DNA of 64,000 nt from DAINPP01 sp036743375. Lineage in GTDB: Bacteria; Thermotogota; Thermotogae; MWEM01. The notes under the pieces are model-generated. The model was given only the letters and a program-made list of their open reading frames with translations. It did no database searches and was not told where the DNA came from. The stretch is taken from contig DAINPP010000002.1 of the NCBI GenBank assembly GCA_036743375.1, positions 62,001-126,000 of the forward strand, written 5' to 3'. The translations under genes and the position numbers were made by a program. Positions within the stretch are counted from its first letter, which is position 1. Every line of letters begins with the position of its first letter. Positions 17,373 to 26,199 of the stretch are shown here, piece by piece.

Positions 17373-18824
17373 TTGTTCTATGAGATCACCATCATCATAC
17401 TGGCATTCACCCTCCTTTTCTGGGTTTTCAGCCGTATTTTCATCACAAACTTCTATCTGAGCGATACCAAAAGTGTCATGCTGCAGGAGGCAACGAATAT
17501 AGATGGGATGTATGATGGTAATGTTGATAGCATCACCCTCGATCTTCTGAAACTTCAAAGGGATAAGCAGTATCATGCTTATATCTTTAATACCAGTACT
17601 GATGAAGTTTTCGATATTTTTCCCCTCGAAGTACCCGAAAACATTCAAGACAAGTACCCTTCACTGAAGGGGAATAATTACGTCATTCAGCGCTTTTCCG
17701 CCAAGATAACGGAAGAACTTCTCAATAGGCTGAGTCGCGAAAAAATAATCTTCGATACGGCCAAATACGAATTTCTGGAAAGTGATATGCTTGTCCTTTA
17801 TTATATGCTTGAAAATGAAGATGTGCTGATCATGGAGGCCCCCCTGTTCTCGATCAATAAAAACTCGGATTCCGCAACCCGATTCATCATGCTCTCGGGC
17901 ATGCTGCTCTTCATCTTTGGTATTCAGATCTCATTGATTTATTCGAGAATCTTCACAAGACCCATCAAAAAATTGAAATCTATTGCCGAAAAGATGTCCA
18001 AACTGGATTTCAGCGAAAAATACACGGAAAAAAGATTTGACGAGATTGGAGAACTCGGAAACAGTATCAACATTCTCTCGGAAGAGCTCGATGGCACCAT
18101 CCGAAAACTGAAAACCGAACTGGAAAAGGAAAAGAGGCTGAAGGAAAAAGAGAAAGAATTTCTTTCAAATATCTCTCATGAACTGAAGACACCGTTGGCC
18201 TTAATTCAGGGATACGCCGAAGGCCTGCAGGAATCGGTTAACGATGATGAGGAAAGCCGGGAGTACTACGCATCGGTCATCGTGGATGAAGCGAGAAGAA
18301 TGGACAAACTGGTCAAGGAACTCCTCATGATCAGTCGGATGGAAAGTGAAAGAGAAACGATCAATCCAATGAAATTCAATATCACGACCATGATAGAAAA
18401 TATCATCAGAAAGCATAATCTTGAATTGAATGAAAGGGGGGTTACCGTTCACTTTGTCGAACAGGCCGTCTTTGTATATGCCGATAAATTCAAGATTTCA
18501 GAAGTTGTAGAGAATTTCTACACGAACGCCATCAAACATTGTGATTATGAAAAACTGATCATCATCCGGTTTGAGGAAAAGGGCGACCTTCTGAGGGTAA
18601 AAGTACAGAACAGCGGAAAGACCATCCCCGAGGACCAGCTTGACAAGATCTGGGATAAATTCTATAAGGTAGATTTTGCCAGAAAACGAAATTCAGGCGG
18701 AACGGGAATTGGACTCTATGTGGTTTCGAAGATTCAGCAGCTTCATGAACAACAATACGGTGCGTCGAACACATCAGAAGGCGTTGAATTTTGGTTTGAT
18801 ATAAAACTTTCCGATGATGATTAA
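17373..18824 (+). CDS. Sensor histidine kinase
   Basis: This is a membrane histidine kinase of at least 483 residues. Order of domains: membrane helix (about residues 5-25), extracytoplasmic sensor of about 145 residues, second helix (about 175-195), HAMP linker (IFTRPIKKLKSIAEKM), HisKA with phosphoacceptor His in SNISHELKTPLALIQGYAEGL, and HATPase with N box (ENFYTNAIKHC) and G box (GGTGIGLYVVSKI). The only standard start is TTG at 17373, which lacks a ribosome binding site. The frame stays open upstream into the response-regulator gene, and residues encoded from 17331 look like a normal kinase N-terminus. The true start may therefore be a rare codon coupled to the upstream stop. Confidence 0.88.
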   Translation: MFYEITIIILAFTLLFWVFSRIFITNFYLSDTKSVMLQEATNIDGMYDGNVDSITLDLLKLQRDKQYHAYIFNTSTDEVFDIFPLEVPENIQDKYPSLKGNNYVIQRFSAKITEELLNRLSREKIIFDTAKYEFLESDMLVLYYMLENEDVLIMEAPLFSINKNSDSATRFIMLSGMLLFIFGIQISLIYSRIFTRPIKKLKSIAEKMSKLDFSEKYTEKRFDEIGELGNSINILSEELDGTIRKLKTELEKEKRLKEKEKEFLSNISHELKTPLALIQGYAEGLQESVNDDEESREYYASVIVDEARRMDKLVKELLMISRMESERETINPMKFNITTMIENIIRKHNLELNERGVTVHFVEQAVFVYADKFKISEVVENFYTNAIKHCDYEKLIIIRFEEKGDLLRVKVQNSGKTIPEDQLDKIWDKFYKVDFARKRNSGGTGIGLYVVSKIQQLHEQQYGASNTSEGVEFWFDIKLSDDD

Positions 18825-18857
18825 AAATTGTATTTATAATAGAAAATAATTTAAATT

Positions 18858-18900
18858 GAGATAAAAAAATCCACTGTTTAAAAGTGGATTTTTTTATCTC
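18858..18900. terminator. Bidirectional intrinsic terminator
   Basis: Perfect 18-bp arms (18858-18875, 18883-18900) enclose a 7-base loop; the inner stem is ATCCACT/AGTGGAT, flanked by seven A and seven T. It ends the two-component operon. The 230 bases after it, up to the promoter at 19130, are AT-rich with no gene that I can see. Confidence 0.85.
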
Positions 18901-19129
18901 ATAGCTTATACCCCATGACTTCCCCTTTCTTCCCCCTGAAAGCGTTTGCCACAACGAGAACGCCTGAACATTCTTTAACAAATAAACAAGAACAGCTGAA
19001 TAATTAAAACAAACTCCCGAAAAAACAACTCCCGTAAGTGATTTCCGAAAAACATTTTCTGATACATGCAAAAAAAGAACCGAGAAATCAATATTATAAA
19101 TTTTAATATGAATAATTTTAATTATAAAC

Positions 19130-19158
19130 TTGACATTTTTTAATTGATAGTGTATATT
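19130..19158 (+). promoter_or_regulatory. Sigma-70 promoter of MFS exporter gene
   Basis: TTGACA at 19130-19135 and TATATT at 19153-19158 with a 17-base spacer. This lies 44 bases upstream of the MFS start codon. Confidence 0.75.
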
Positions 19159-19201
19159 ACTACCGAAACAGAAAAATTATTATCATTTGGTGGTGAATCA
19201 C

Positions 19202-20473
19202 ATGGAACACGAGAAGAGAAATTTCTGGCTACTGGTATTCGGAAGAATGGTATCCTTGATAGGTTCGGGAATACAGCAGGTAGCTATTCCACTTTATATC
19301 CTGGATTTAACCGGATCGGGGACCATAATGGGGACGTTTGTCCTGCTGACAAACCTGCCGAGAATCGTATTCGGACCCTTTGCAGGCGTTCTCGGAGACC
19401 GATTCAACAGAAAAAGAATCATGGTCTACATGGATCTCGCAAGAGGCGCTGTCATTCTGATCATGGCTCTTCTCGCAAGGATGGGTTCACTCGAAATCGT
19501 AGGACTGATGATCATGCAGGTCCTGATCTCCACATTCGACATCACCTTTGACCCGGCAACCGGTGCAATGATAGCGGATATCATTCCGTCTGAAAAACTC
19601 AATCGGGCAAATTCGATACTGCAGGGTGTGAACAGCGCCTGTTATATTGTCGGACCTGCACTTGGCGGTATCCTGTACGCAATAATCGGAATTGAAGCGG
19701 TATTTCTGGCAAATGGGATTTCCTTTATCCTCTCTGGGATCACGGAAATGTTCATCGTTTACAAACAGACAACCGAAAGAAAAAAAATCTCTGTTAAAAG
19801 CACCTTTACCGATATAAAGGATGGCTTTGTCTATCTCGCGTCCATTCCGGGGCTGATTATGCTGCTGACATTCGCCATGCTGTCAAATTTTCTTTACAGT
19901 GGAATATTCAGCGTTGTGCTGCCATTCTTCACAAGAGAAGTAGTAGGGTTCTCAGCACAGCAATACGGCTATCTTGAAACAACCTGGGTAATAGGGATTC
20001 TCATAGGAAATATCATACTCGGGGCCTTCCTCGCAAAGAAAAAGGCGACCTCACTCTTTAAAACGGGAATAATGGCAGAAGCATTCCTGTTCATGATCTT
20101 TACGGCAATCGTATTCCCGCAGCTGACCGCCTTCTTTGGCGGTAATTCCTGGACTTATTTCTTCATCATAGCCATATTATTTATTTCCATGGGCATCTTT
20201 AACGCGCTGGTAAACACCCCCATGCTGACCATGTTCCAGAAAAAGGTAGAAAGTACTTACAGATCAAGAGTCTTTTCGGTCATTTCCGTACTGGCACAAC
20301 TGATCACACCGATTGGAGCCTTCCTGTACGGACTAGGACTCGACCGATTTGAAACGCATCATCTGATCCTTTTTGCAGGCGGTGCAAATCTCATCATTAC
20401 CGTTGCCTTCCTGTTTATAGGGATGACAAAGGCTCTGGAAGACAAGGAAGAATTACAAACGGCTACAAAGTGA
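19202..20473 (+). CDS. MFS exporter, MFS_3/EntS-like
   Basis: This is a 423-residue major facilitator superfamily transporter with 12 predicted membrane helices. The loop 2-3 motif GVLGDRFNRKRIMVYMDLARG is the MFS signature in the form found in the macrolide/enterobactin exporter group (MFS_3). The substrate is not predictable from sequence, and drug, siderophore or metabolite efflux are all possible. ATG at 19202 follows GGTGGTG; a TTG at 19187 in frame is unlikely. It has its own promoter and a strong terminator downstream, so it is a single-gene unit. Confidence 0.85.
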   Translation: MEHEKRNFWLLVFGRMVSLIGSGIQQVAIPLYILDLTGSGTIMGTFVLLTNLPRIVFGPFAGVLGDRFNRKRIMVYMDLARGAVILIMALLARMGSLEIVGLMIMQVLISTFDITFDPATGAMIADIIPSEKLNRANSILQGVNSACYIVGPALGGILYAIIGIEAVFLANGISFILSGITEMFIVYKQTTERKKISVKSTFTDIKDGFVYLASIPGLIMLLTFAMLSNFLYSGIFSVVLPFFTREVVGFSAQQYGYLETTWVIGILIGNIILGAFLAKKKATSLFKTGIMAEAFLFMIFTAIVFPQLTAFFGGNSWTYFFIIAILFISMGIFNALVNTPMLTMFQKKVESTYRSRVFSVISVLAQLITPIGAFLYGLGLDRFETHHLILFAGGANLIITVAFLFIGMTKALEDKEELQTATK

Positions 20474-20504
20474 AACAAAACTCTCATAATAAAATGTTTA
20501 TCCT

Positions 20505-20537
20505 GCGGTGTGTTCAAAAGGACACACCGCCTTTTTT
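20505..20537 (+). terminator. Intrinsic terminator of MFS gene
   Basis: A 10-bp stem (20505-20514 with 20521-20530, one wobble pair) has a 6-base loop and is followed by CTTTTTT. It is located between convergent genes. Confidence 0.85.
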
Positions 20538-20538
20538 C

Positions 20539-21510
20539 TCATATTGAAATGATGACATTTCCCGTTTTATGACCCTTTCCCACATATCTGAACGCTTCCA
20601 CAATATCTTGAAGTTCATATCTCTTATCCACCACTTCTTCGATAGCCCCACTTTCTGCCATCTCATTCAATCGTTCAAGGATCTGTCTCTTCTCAGGATT
20701 CTTCTTTAATCCGGTTGCAGCAAACAACGCCTGTTTCCCTTTATATTTTGATCTGAAAAGCCTATGCATCAGGATATCAGGAGTTGGAAAGGTCGTCATA
20801 TAAACTCCATTCTCTTTCAAGTTTTTTTTACATTTTGCAAAGGAAGATTTTGCCGCAACATCAAATATCACATCATATTTTCCGTTACCCCTTGTAATAT
20901 CCGTTTTCGTATAATCAATCACATGAACTGCTCCGAGACTTCTCACAAGTTCAATATGCTTCGTACTGCATACGCCTGTCACTTCGGCACCGAAATAGTT
21001 CGATAGTTGAACCGCATGACTGCCAACTGAACCGGAAGCGCCGATAATCATTATTTTCTGGTCTTTTTTTATATCGATAAGTCCCTTCAGGAAACCATAT
21101 GCCGTTAATCCGCCATCACAGATCCCCGCCGCCGTACCATATTGCAACCGATCAGGTTTCTTGACGATGGCTGAATTCTCACCGATACAGATGTATTCCG
21201 CATAAGCTCCGAGTTTCATCCCGGCAGAGCCGTAAACCCGGTCACCCGGTTTAAATCCGGTCACGTTAGAACCAGTTTTTTCCACTATGCCGCCAAAAAT
21301 CTCTCCCGGAATCTTTTTTCTCGGTCTTATCAGCCCGGTAAAGACCCTTGATACAACCGGACTGCCTTTCCCAAAAACACAGTCCGTTGGTGTGACAACC
21401 GCCTCCTTCACCCTGATCAGAACTTGTTCATCCGTGGGTTCAGGTCTTTTAACATCCATCACCTTAAGGACTTCCGGACCTCCATAACTCGTTAAGACTG
21501 CCGCTCTCAT
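20539..21510 (-). CDS. Quinone oxidoreductase-like NAD(P)-dependent dehydrogenase
   Basis: This is a 323-residue zinc-independent medium-chain dehydrogenase/reductase. The N-terminal GroES-like domain opens MRAAVLTSYGGPEVLKV. The Rossmann nucleotide site is IIGASGSVGSHAVQLSNYFG near residues 154-173. Catalytic zinc ligands of true alcohol dehydrogenases are absent. It probably reduces quinones or alpha,beta-unsaturated carbonyls using NAD(P)H. Its ATG overlaps the stop of the upstream 74-residue gene by four bases, so the two are translationally coupled. The LuxR-type regulator encoded upstream on the same strand may control both. Confidence 0.88.
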   Translation of the reverse strand: MRAAVLTSYGGPEVLKVMDVKRPEPTDEQVLIRVKEAVVTPTDCVFGKGSPVVSRVFTGLIRPRKKIPGEIFGGIVEKTGSNVTGFKPGDRVYGSAGMKLGAYAEYICIGENSAIVKKPDRLQYGTAAGICDGGLTAYGFLKGLIDIKKDQKIMIIGASGSVGSHAVQLSNYFGAEVTGVCSTKHIELVRSLGAVHVIDYTKTDITRGNGKYDVIFDVAAKSSFAKCKKNLKENGVYMTTFPTPDILMHRLFRSKYKGKQALFAATGLKKNPEKRQILERLNEMAESGAIEEVVDKRYELQDIVEAFRYVGKGHKTGNVIISI

Positions 21511-21731
21511 ATGTATCCTCCTCTCTTTCCAACGTTCTCTTCCCGATTAACTGAAAGCAGACAGATTCCCCTTTCCTGTAAACGCTTCAGTATTCCAAAC
21601 AACGCTGCCTGATCCTGAATCTCTCCCCGTATTTCCGTAATCCCCTTCTCCTCATGGGTTACATCAAAATCCTCAAGCCAGAAGGCATTCGCTTTATCGA
21701 GATGTCCCCTGACTTTTATCACGTAGAGCAT
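21507..21731 (-). CDS. Small conserved 74-residue protein of unknown function
   Basis: I do not recognise a characterised family. The protein is 74 residues with no signal peptide or membrane helix. A beta-strand-rich N-half (YVIKVRGHLDKANAFWLEDF) leads to a strand-helix-strand segment (TEIRGEIQDQAALFGILKRL, then GICLLSVNRE). From memory, similar short proteins containing DQAALxGxLxRLxxxGxxLLSV occur beside dehydrogenase and regulator genes in other bacteria, which would make this a real gene; I could not check that. AGGAGG precedes its ATG, and its end overlaps the dehydrogenase start by four bases. It could be a partner or regulator of the dehydrogenase, but that is speculation. Confidence 0.75.
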   Translation of the reverse strand: MLYVIKVRGHLDKANAFWLEDFDVTHEEKGITEIRGEIQDQAALFGILKRLQERGICLLSVNREENVGKRGGYI

Positions 21732-21789
21732 TTTCCTCCTCTCCCTTCGATTGTTAAAAAAAGTCTACCGCTTACAACTTGAGGATATC

Positions 21790-21818
21790 AAAAAAAAGTA
21801 CCTGTAAACAGGTACTTT
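21790..21818 (-). terminator. Intrinsic terminator of LuxR-type regulator gene
   Basis: A 10-bp perfect stem (21795-21804 with 21809-21818) and, on the minus strand, eight T follow it. It separates the LuxR gene from the downstream small gene and dehydrogenase. Confidence 0.8.
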
Positions 21819-21853
21819 AGTACTGTATTTGAGTATTGTATTTCCGGAAATTA

Positions 21854-24220
21854 TCAGAGGAGACCAAGTTCTCTCGCCTTATTCACGGCCATCACCCTTG
21901 ATTTGACATGCAGTTTGGCGAAGATATTCTGATTGTATCCCTTGACGGTACTGAGTGCAAGATAAAGCCTCTCAGAAATCTGTTTATTGCTCAATCCCCG
22001 AGAGATAAGTTTTAAGATCTCCAGTTCACGGCGGGTCAGCGGTTCTATCAAGTCTTGATTTTTCCGGAATTTCAAAGAGCCCTGTTCTGAAAAGGCTTTT
22101 AGAAAATCCGCCATCTCTTCATCACTCTCTGAAATGGCTTCTGCCATCTCGTACTCACCTTTAAGGATATAATTCCTTATCTTCAATTCTCTGATGCTCC
22201 ACACATCCGGTATCGGGTTCGGGAAATACAATTCATCGGCTTTCTTCAACGACGACAGGGCCTCGTCATAGTTTCCGTTTTCCGATTCGATCAACGAGTT
22301 CATCGTATACCATTTGTGTTTCCAGTCGGGAAGAGAAGAACACTCACCACTCTTTTTACTTTCCAGGAGGTATTGCTGAGCCGCTTCAAACTCGCGTTTC
22401 ATGTAGCTGATCCTGCTCAGGATGAGGTATAATGAGGCATTCAGAAGTTTCAGCAAAGCACTTTCACTTGTTCTTTCAAGCGTATCCAAACATAGCTGTT
22501 CCGCAGTCTTCATCTTTCCAAGTTCAATCAGCAGTTCCGCGTTGACAACCTGGACTGAAAGTTCGGCGAATTTCTGATTAACCCGTCTGAAATCATCTGT
22601 TGCCTCATGAATCTTTTGATAGGCCTTTTTCAGTTCTCCGTTTCGCCATAGTGAAAAACCAAGCAGCATATTGATCACACCTCTTCGATGAAAGTTCATT
22701 CCATGATATTCTTTCAAAGCCTTCTCGGCATAAGCCCCACTCTGTTTCTCATCTCCCGTAGAGGCATAATAATACGCCCAGGCACTCGCTATCGTTGAGG
22801 GAAGCATCTCAAACTGCTCAAGATCTGAAACCTTGATTTCTGCCGAAGTGGAAGGACCATCCTTCTTTTCCCTGTATTCCTCATACATCTCCAATGCCGC
22901 TGTCAGTCTTTCTTTCACACCATAAAAATCTCCCGTATCCAGTTTTGCCCAGGCGTATCCGGTATTTAAAACAGGACGATTCAGGATATACCGTTCCGGA
23001 ATCTGCTTTACCAATTCCAACCAGCTATCCGTTTGGAGTGTCATATCCATCTTGGCCCATTCAAGTTCCGCCATCTCCCCGGTTAGTTCATAATCTTCGG
23101 CTAAAATGGCCTGTCTGATGGCCTGCGGAATGAATCCATTTTCCCTGTACCAGAGACAAACTCTTTCATGCATATTTTTCAATTCAGACTTATCCCTTTC
23201 TGACATGCTTATTAACCTTTGCCTGAGCATCTCAGAGAACAGATGATGATACCGGTACCATCTTCTTTCATTATCCAGTTCAAACAGAAAGACATTCGAT
23301 TTATACAGCTTCTCAAGCATCATTTGAGAATAACCGGCCTGAACATTAAGCAACCTATCACACAATGAACCACAGAGATTTTCCAGAATCGAAGTTTTTA
23401 AGAGAAAATCAACGACATCCCCTGAAAGATTTTCCAGCACTTCTTCAAGCAGATAATCCATGATAAACACATTACTTTCAGTAAATCCCTCGATAAATCC
23501 CCTTTGATCCGCCTGATCTCTCAAAGAGATGGCTGATAGCTGAAGACCGGATATCCACCCTTCCGTTCGTGTTTCAAGTCTCTTAATCAGCTCCGGGGAG
23601 AGTTCTATCCCCATCGTATCGGAGAAAAAGTGTTCCGATTCCTCATGATTGAAGCGCAACGCTTCCGCCCTTATCTCTATCATTTCATTTCCGGCTCTCA
23701 TTTTGGAAAGGGGAAAATCAGGATCCTCTCTCGTGATGATAATCATCTGTAGATTTGGAGGTCGATTCTCAAGGAGAAATCGCATGAAGGAGACAATCTC
23801 CGGATTACTGATCAGGTGAAAATCATCGAGTACGAGTAGGATGTTTTCTGAAAATGAGAAGATTTCATTGACTATTGTACTGCTTATAAAATCAAGTTTT
23901 GTAGGACCAAGGGAGTAGATCAGTTCTTCTGCATCCGGCATGAAGTCCCCGAACACCCTTTTAAGTGCTTCGGTAAAATAGAGTAGAAACCGTTTCAGTT
24001 CATCATCACTTTTTTCAAGAGACAGCCAGGCAGGGGATAATCCACTGTCCTGAATAATCTGACAAGCCACTGTTGTCTTCCCAAAGCCCGCAGGTGCGGA
24101 TATCAGGATCAATTTCTTATCTGTCGAATCTCTTACACGATGAAGAATTCTCCTCCTGCTTATCGATTTCAGATTCCGGACCGGAACCGTCAGTTTGGTC
24201 TGTAATATTGGAATAGTCAT
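21854..24220 (-). CDS. MalT/LuxR-type (LAL-like) transcriptional activator
   Basis: This is a 788-residue ATP-dependent regulator. It has an N-terminal STAND-type NTPase (Walker A APAGFGKTT at residues 42-50; Walker B ILLVLDDFHLI near 125-135), a central helical TPR-like sensor region, and a C-terminal LuxR helix-turn-helix (LTRRELEILKLISRGLSNKQ through LHVKSRVMAVNKARELG). Members bind an inducer, assemble with ATP and activate promoters. It lies 18 bases after the alpha/beta hydrolase gene and shares its transcription unit. The inducer is unknown. The hydrolase or the downstream dehydrogenase and 74-residue protein are likely targets. Confidence 0.88.
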   Translation of the reverse strand: MTIPILQTKLTVPVRNLKSISRRRILHRVRDSTDKKLILISAPAGFGKTTVACQIIQDSGLSPAWLSLEKSDDELKRFLLYFTEALKRVFGDFMPDAEELIYSLGPTKLDFISSTIVNEIFSFSENILLVLDDFHLISNPEIVSFMRFLLENRPPNLQMIIITREDPDFPLSKMRAGNEMIEIRAEALRFNHEESEHFFSDTMGIELSPELIKRLETRTEGWISGLQLSAISLRDQADQRGFIEGFTESNVFIMDYLLEEVLENLSGDVVDFLLKTSILENLCGSLCDRLLNVQAGYSQMMLEKLYKSNVFLFELDNERRWYRYHHLFSEMLRQRLISMSERDKSELKNMHERVCLWYRENGFIPQAIRQAILAEDYELTGEMAELEWAKMDMTLQTDSWLELVKQIPERYILNRPVLNTGYAWAKLDTGDFYGVKERLTAALEMYEEYREKKDGPSTSAEIKVSDLEQFEMLPSTIASAWAYYYASTGDEKQSGAYAEKALKEYHGMNFHRRGVINMLLGFSLWRNGELKKAYQKIHEATDDFRRVNQKFAELSVQVVNAELLIELGKMKTAEQLCLDTLERTSESALLKLLNASLYLILSRISYMKREFEAAQQYLLESKKSGECSSLPDWKHKWYTMNSLIESENGNYDEALSSLKKADELYFPNPIPDVWSIRELKIRNYILKGEYEMAEAISESDEEMADFLKAFSEQGSLKFRKNQDLIEPLTRRELEILKLISRGLSNKQISERLYLALSTVKGYNQNIFAKLHVKSRVMAVNKARELGLL

Positions 24221-24238
24221 CCCTGCACCTCAACTGTT

Positions 24239-25030
24239 CTATCTCAATATCTCTTCCATGATCTTATAGAATTCCCGTTTTGCATGCCTTTCACGCCAGG
24301 GATTATGCCCGCAGTCCTTCAGCAGATAGAACTCTGCCTCTTTATTATTTTCCAGTAATGGATTTTTCACCCCGTCAAAGGGATGCGGATCGTAATCTCC
24401 ATGTATCACGCTTATCGGACATTTCACATCTTTTAAAGCTCGAAGAAGTTCTCCGGTAGTCCTTTTTCCGGCTGCCTCAGGCCAGACTTTTTCATAGATC
24501 TCTTTACTGACATTTACCTTTACAGCGGGATTGAGCTCCTCTTCATCGAAAGAGTCCGTCTTGTGAAAGAGTGCACCGGCTTTCCGGAAATAGTCATTCC
24601 CTTCTTCTCCTTTTGCTTCATTCATCAACCTGAAATATTCCCTCAGTTTATCAAAATCCGCCTCATCAAATCGGCTCTCTCTCGTCCGGTTCATCTGTTG
24701 GAGATATTTGTCCTCAAAAGCACCGGAAGAGATCAGAATAAGCCGGCGGACCCGTTCCGGAAATTCCGCCGCATAAAAGACCACCAGCCAGGCCCCCCAT
24801 GAATGACCGATCAGATCAACGGGACCGGTACATTCTTCCTGAATCGCCCGGAATATCTCATCAACCTGTTCCGCTATCGATTCACCGTTGTGAAGCATCT
24901 CAACAATCCCCTTCTCCTCTGAAGCGAGTCCCTCACACATATCATAAAGATCGCCTGTTGCACCGGGGCCACCGTGCACGGCTATCGAACGAAAGGCTTT
25001 TCTACCATGTTTTCTGTAAATTTTAATCAC
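24239..25030 (-). CDS. Alpha/beta hydrolase, proline iminopeptidase-like
   Basis: This is a 263-residue cytoplasmic hydrolase. The oxyanion-hole motif HGGPGATGD starts near residue 19. The nucleophile Ser is in DLIGHSWGAW, the acid Asp in HGDYDPHPF and the catalytic His in CGHNPWRE, giving a complete triad. The HGGPG motif is typical of proline iminopeptidases and related peptidases, although a lactonase or esterase role cannot be excluded. Only GTG at 25030 offers a standard start, and its ribosome binding site is poor. Upstream and divergent lies the MerR regulator gene. Confidence 0.8.
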   Translation of the reverse strand: MIKIYRKHGRKAFRSIAVHGGPGATGDLYDMCEGLASEEKGIVEMLHNGESIAEQVDEIFRAIQEECTGPVDLIGHSWGAWLVVFYAAEFPERVRRLILISSGAFEDKYLQQMNRTRESRFDEADFDKLREYFRLMNEAKGEEGNDYFRKAGALFHKTDSFDEEELNPAVKVNVSKEIYEKVWPEAAGKRTTGELLRALKDVKCPISVIHGDYDPHPFDGVKNPLLENNKEAEFYLLKDCGHNPWRERHAKREFYKIMEEILR

Positions 25031-25106
25031 CTCTTATTGTCAAACAAGCTATCTATATCATAACATCTGTCTCATTTTCTGACAAAAATATTTTTTTCAA
25101 AAGGAC

Positions 25107-25137
25107 TTGACTTTGACGCGACGTCAAGGAGTAAAAT
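25107..25137 (+). promoter_or_regulatory. MerR-type promoter with 19-bp spacer and internal dyad
   Basis: TTGACT (25107-25112) and TAAAAT (25132-25137) are 19 bases apart, the lengthened spacer that MerR-family activators untwist. The spacer holds a dyad TTGACG-CGA-CGTCAA (25113-25127). The site directly precedes the MerR gene, so autoregulation is likely. Confidence 0.8.
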
Positions 25138-25166
25138 AAAAATGAGCTCAAAAGGGAAGTGATGAT

Positions 25167-26060
25167 GTGGATGATCTTAAGAAGATTGGGGAAATAGCGA
25201 AGCTCTTTGACGTCAGTACGAGAACGATAAGATATTACGAAGAAATGGGACTTCTTAAGAGTTATAGAGATCCCGACTCACAATACAGATTCTACGATAC
25301 GGAGTCATTCGATCGTTTAAAGCAGATTCTTGTCCTTCGTGAACTCGGTTTATCCCTTAACGAAATAAGGATAATTTTAGAAAACAAAGACGTAACCGAA
25401 ATCGCGGGGATATTCCACGACAATCTTTTTAAGATTCAGGATGAAATCAGAAGAAATCTCATTCTTGAAGATGTGATGAAAAAACTTCTCAACATGATTA
25501 ATCATGAAAGGAATTTCACTGGTGTATTGGATAATCTCGACAGATTGTCTTCAGATGGTCTCGAAAATTTTGAGGAGGAATATCAAATGGAAAAACTGAC
25601 AAATTCAGATATCAGAATAGTACGAATTAAACCGACAAAGGTGGCCGCTTACAGAGTGGCAAGCGAATCACCGGAACCCGATTCACAAAAAGTGATTATG
25701 GACTGGGCAGAGAAGGAAGGGCTCATGGCTCTCTCATCGACAAGATTATTCGGGTTTGACACCTCCCATCCAAAGGAGGATTTGCCGGTATACGGTTATG
25801 AAACATGGCTCACGGTTCCAGATGATTGTCAAATCCCGGAACCGTTGGAAGAAAAGTTTCTCAAAGGCGGACTGTACGCCGTGACGAATACAACATATGG
25901 AAATTTTGATGTTCACAAGAGATGGCAAATGCTCTCAGAGTGGTTTAAGGAAAGCGAATTCGAATATGGCGGCGGACAGTGTTTTGAAGAAATTCTGTTG
26001 GTTGAAAACCTCGACCCGTCAAAACTGCAACTGGATCTGTTTATTCACATCAAAGAATAG
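25167..26060 (+). CDS. MerR-family regulator with GyrI-like effector domain
   Basis: This is a 297-residue one-component regulator. The N-terminal winged helix (GEIAKLFDVSTRTIRYYEEMGLL, residues 8-30) is a clear MerR signature. A dimerisation coiled coil follows at about residues 80-120. The C-terminal half resembles the SOUL/GyrI-like small-molecule binding domain of BmrR/Rob type (VYGYETWLTVPDD, GGLYAVTNTTYG). The GTG start at 25167 follows AAGGGAAG. Together with the 19-bp-spacer promoter upstream it forms a self-contained multidrug-type sensor. No pump gene is adjacent on the plus strand; the divergent hydrolase is the nearest alternative target. Confidence 0.9.
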   Translation: MDDLKKIGEIAKLFDVSTRTIRYYEEMGLLKSYRDPDSQYRFYDTESFDRLKQILVLRELGLSLNEIRIILENKDVTEIAGIFHDNLFKIQDEIRRNLILEDVMKKLLNMINHERNFTGVLDNLDRLSSDGLENFEEEYQMEKLTNSDIRIVRIKPTKVAAYRVASESPEPDSQKVIMDWAEKEGLMALSSTRLFGFDTSHPKEDLPVYGYETWLTVPDDCQIPEPLEEKFLKGGLYAVTNTTYGNFDVHKRWQMLSEWFKESEFEYGGGQCFEEILLVENLDPSKLQLDLFIHIKE

Positions 26061-26081
26061 CAATGATGCTGATGAAATTGC

Positions 26082-26112
26082 AAGAGCAGCTTTTTTAAAG
26101 CTGCTCTTTTTT
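26082..26112 (+). terminator. Intrinsic terminator of merR gene
   Basis: Perfect 12-bp stem (26082-26093 with 26097-26108) and a T run through 26112. Confidence 0.9.
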
Positions 26113-26130
26113 ATTTCTACGCCTTTATTC

Positions 26131-26139
26131 TGATATAAT
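26131..26139 (+). promoter_or_regulatory. Extended -10 promoter (TGaTATAAT)
   Basis: TGATATAAT matches the extended -10 consensus TGnTATAAT. It lies 61 bases before the gamma-glutamyltransferase-family gene. Only a weak TTATTT is found at -35. Confidence 0.6.
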
Positions 26140-26199
26140 TATACGAAGATTGTGAACACCATTTAACCAAATAACTTCAGACTCTAAAGGGGGTACGAA

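Noticed and set aside
18901..19129. Possible gene between the two-component system and the MFS gene
   Set aside because: The only long frame continues antisense from the kinase gene and has no start signals; the region reads as AT-rich intergenic DNA.
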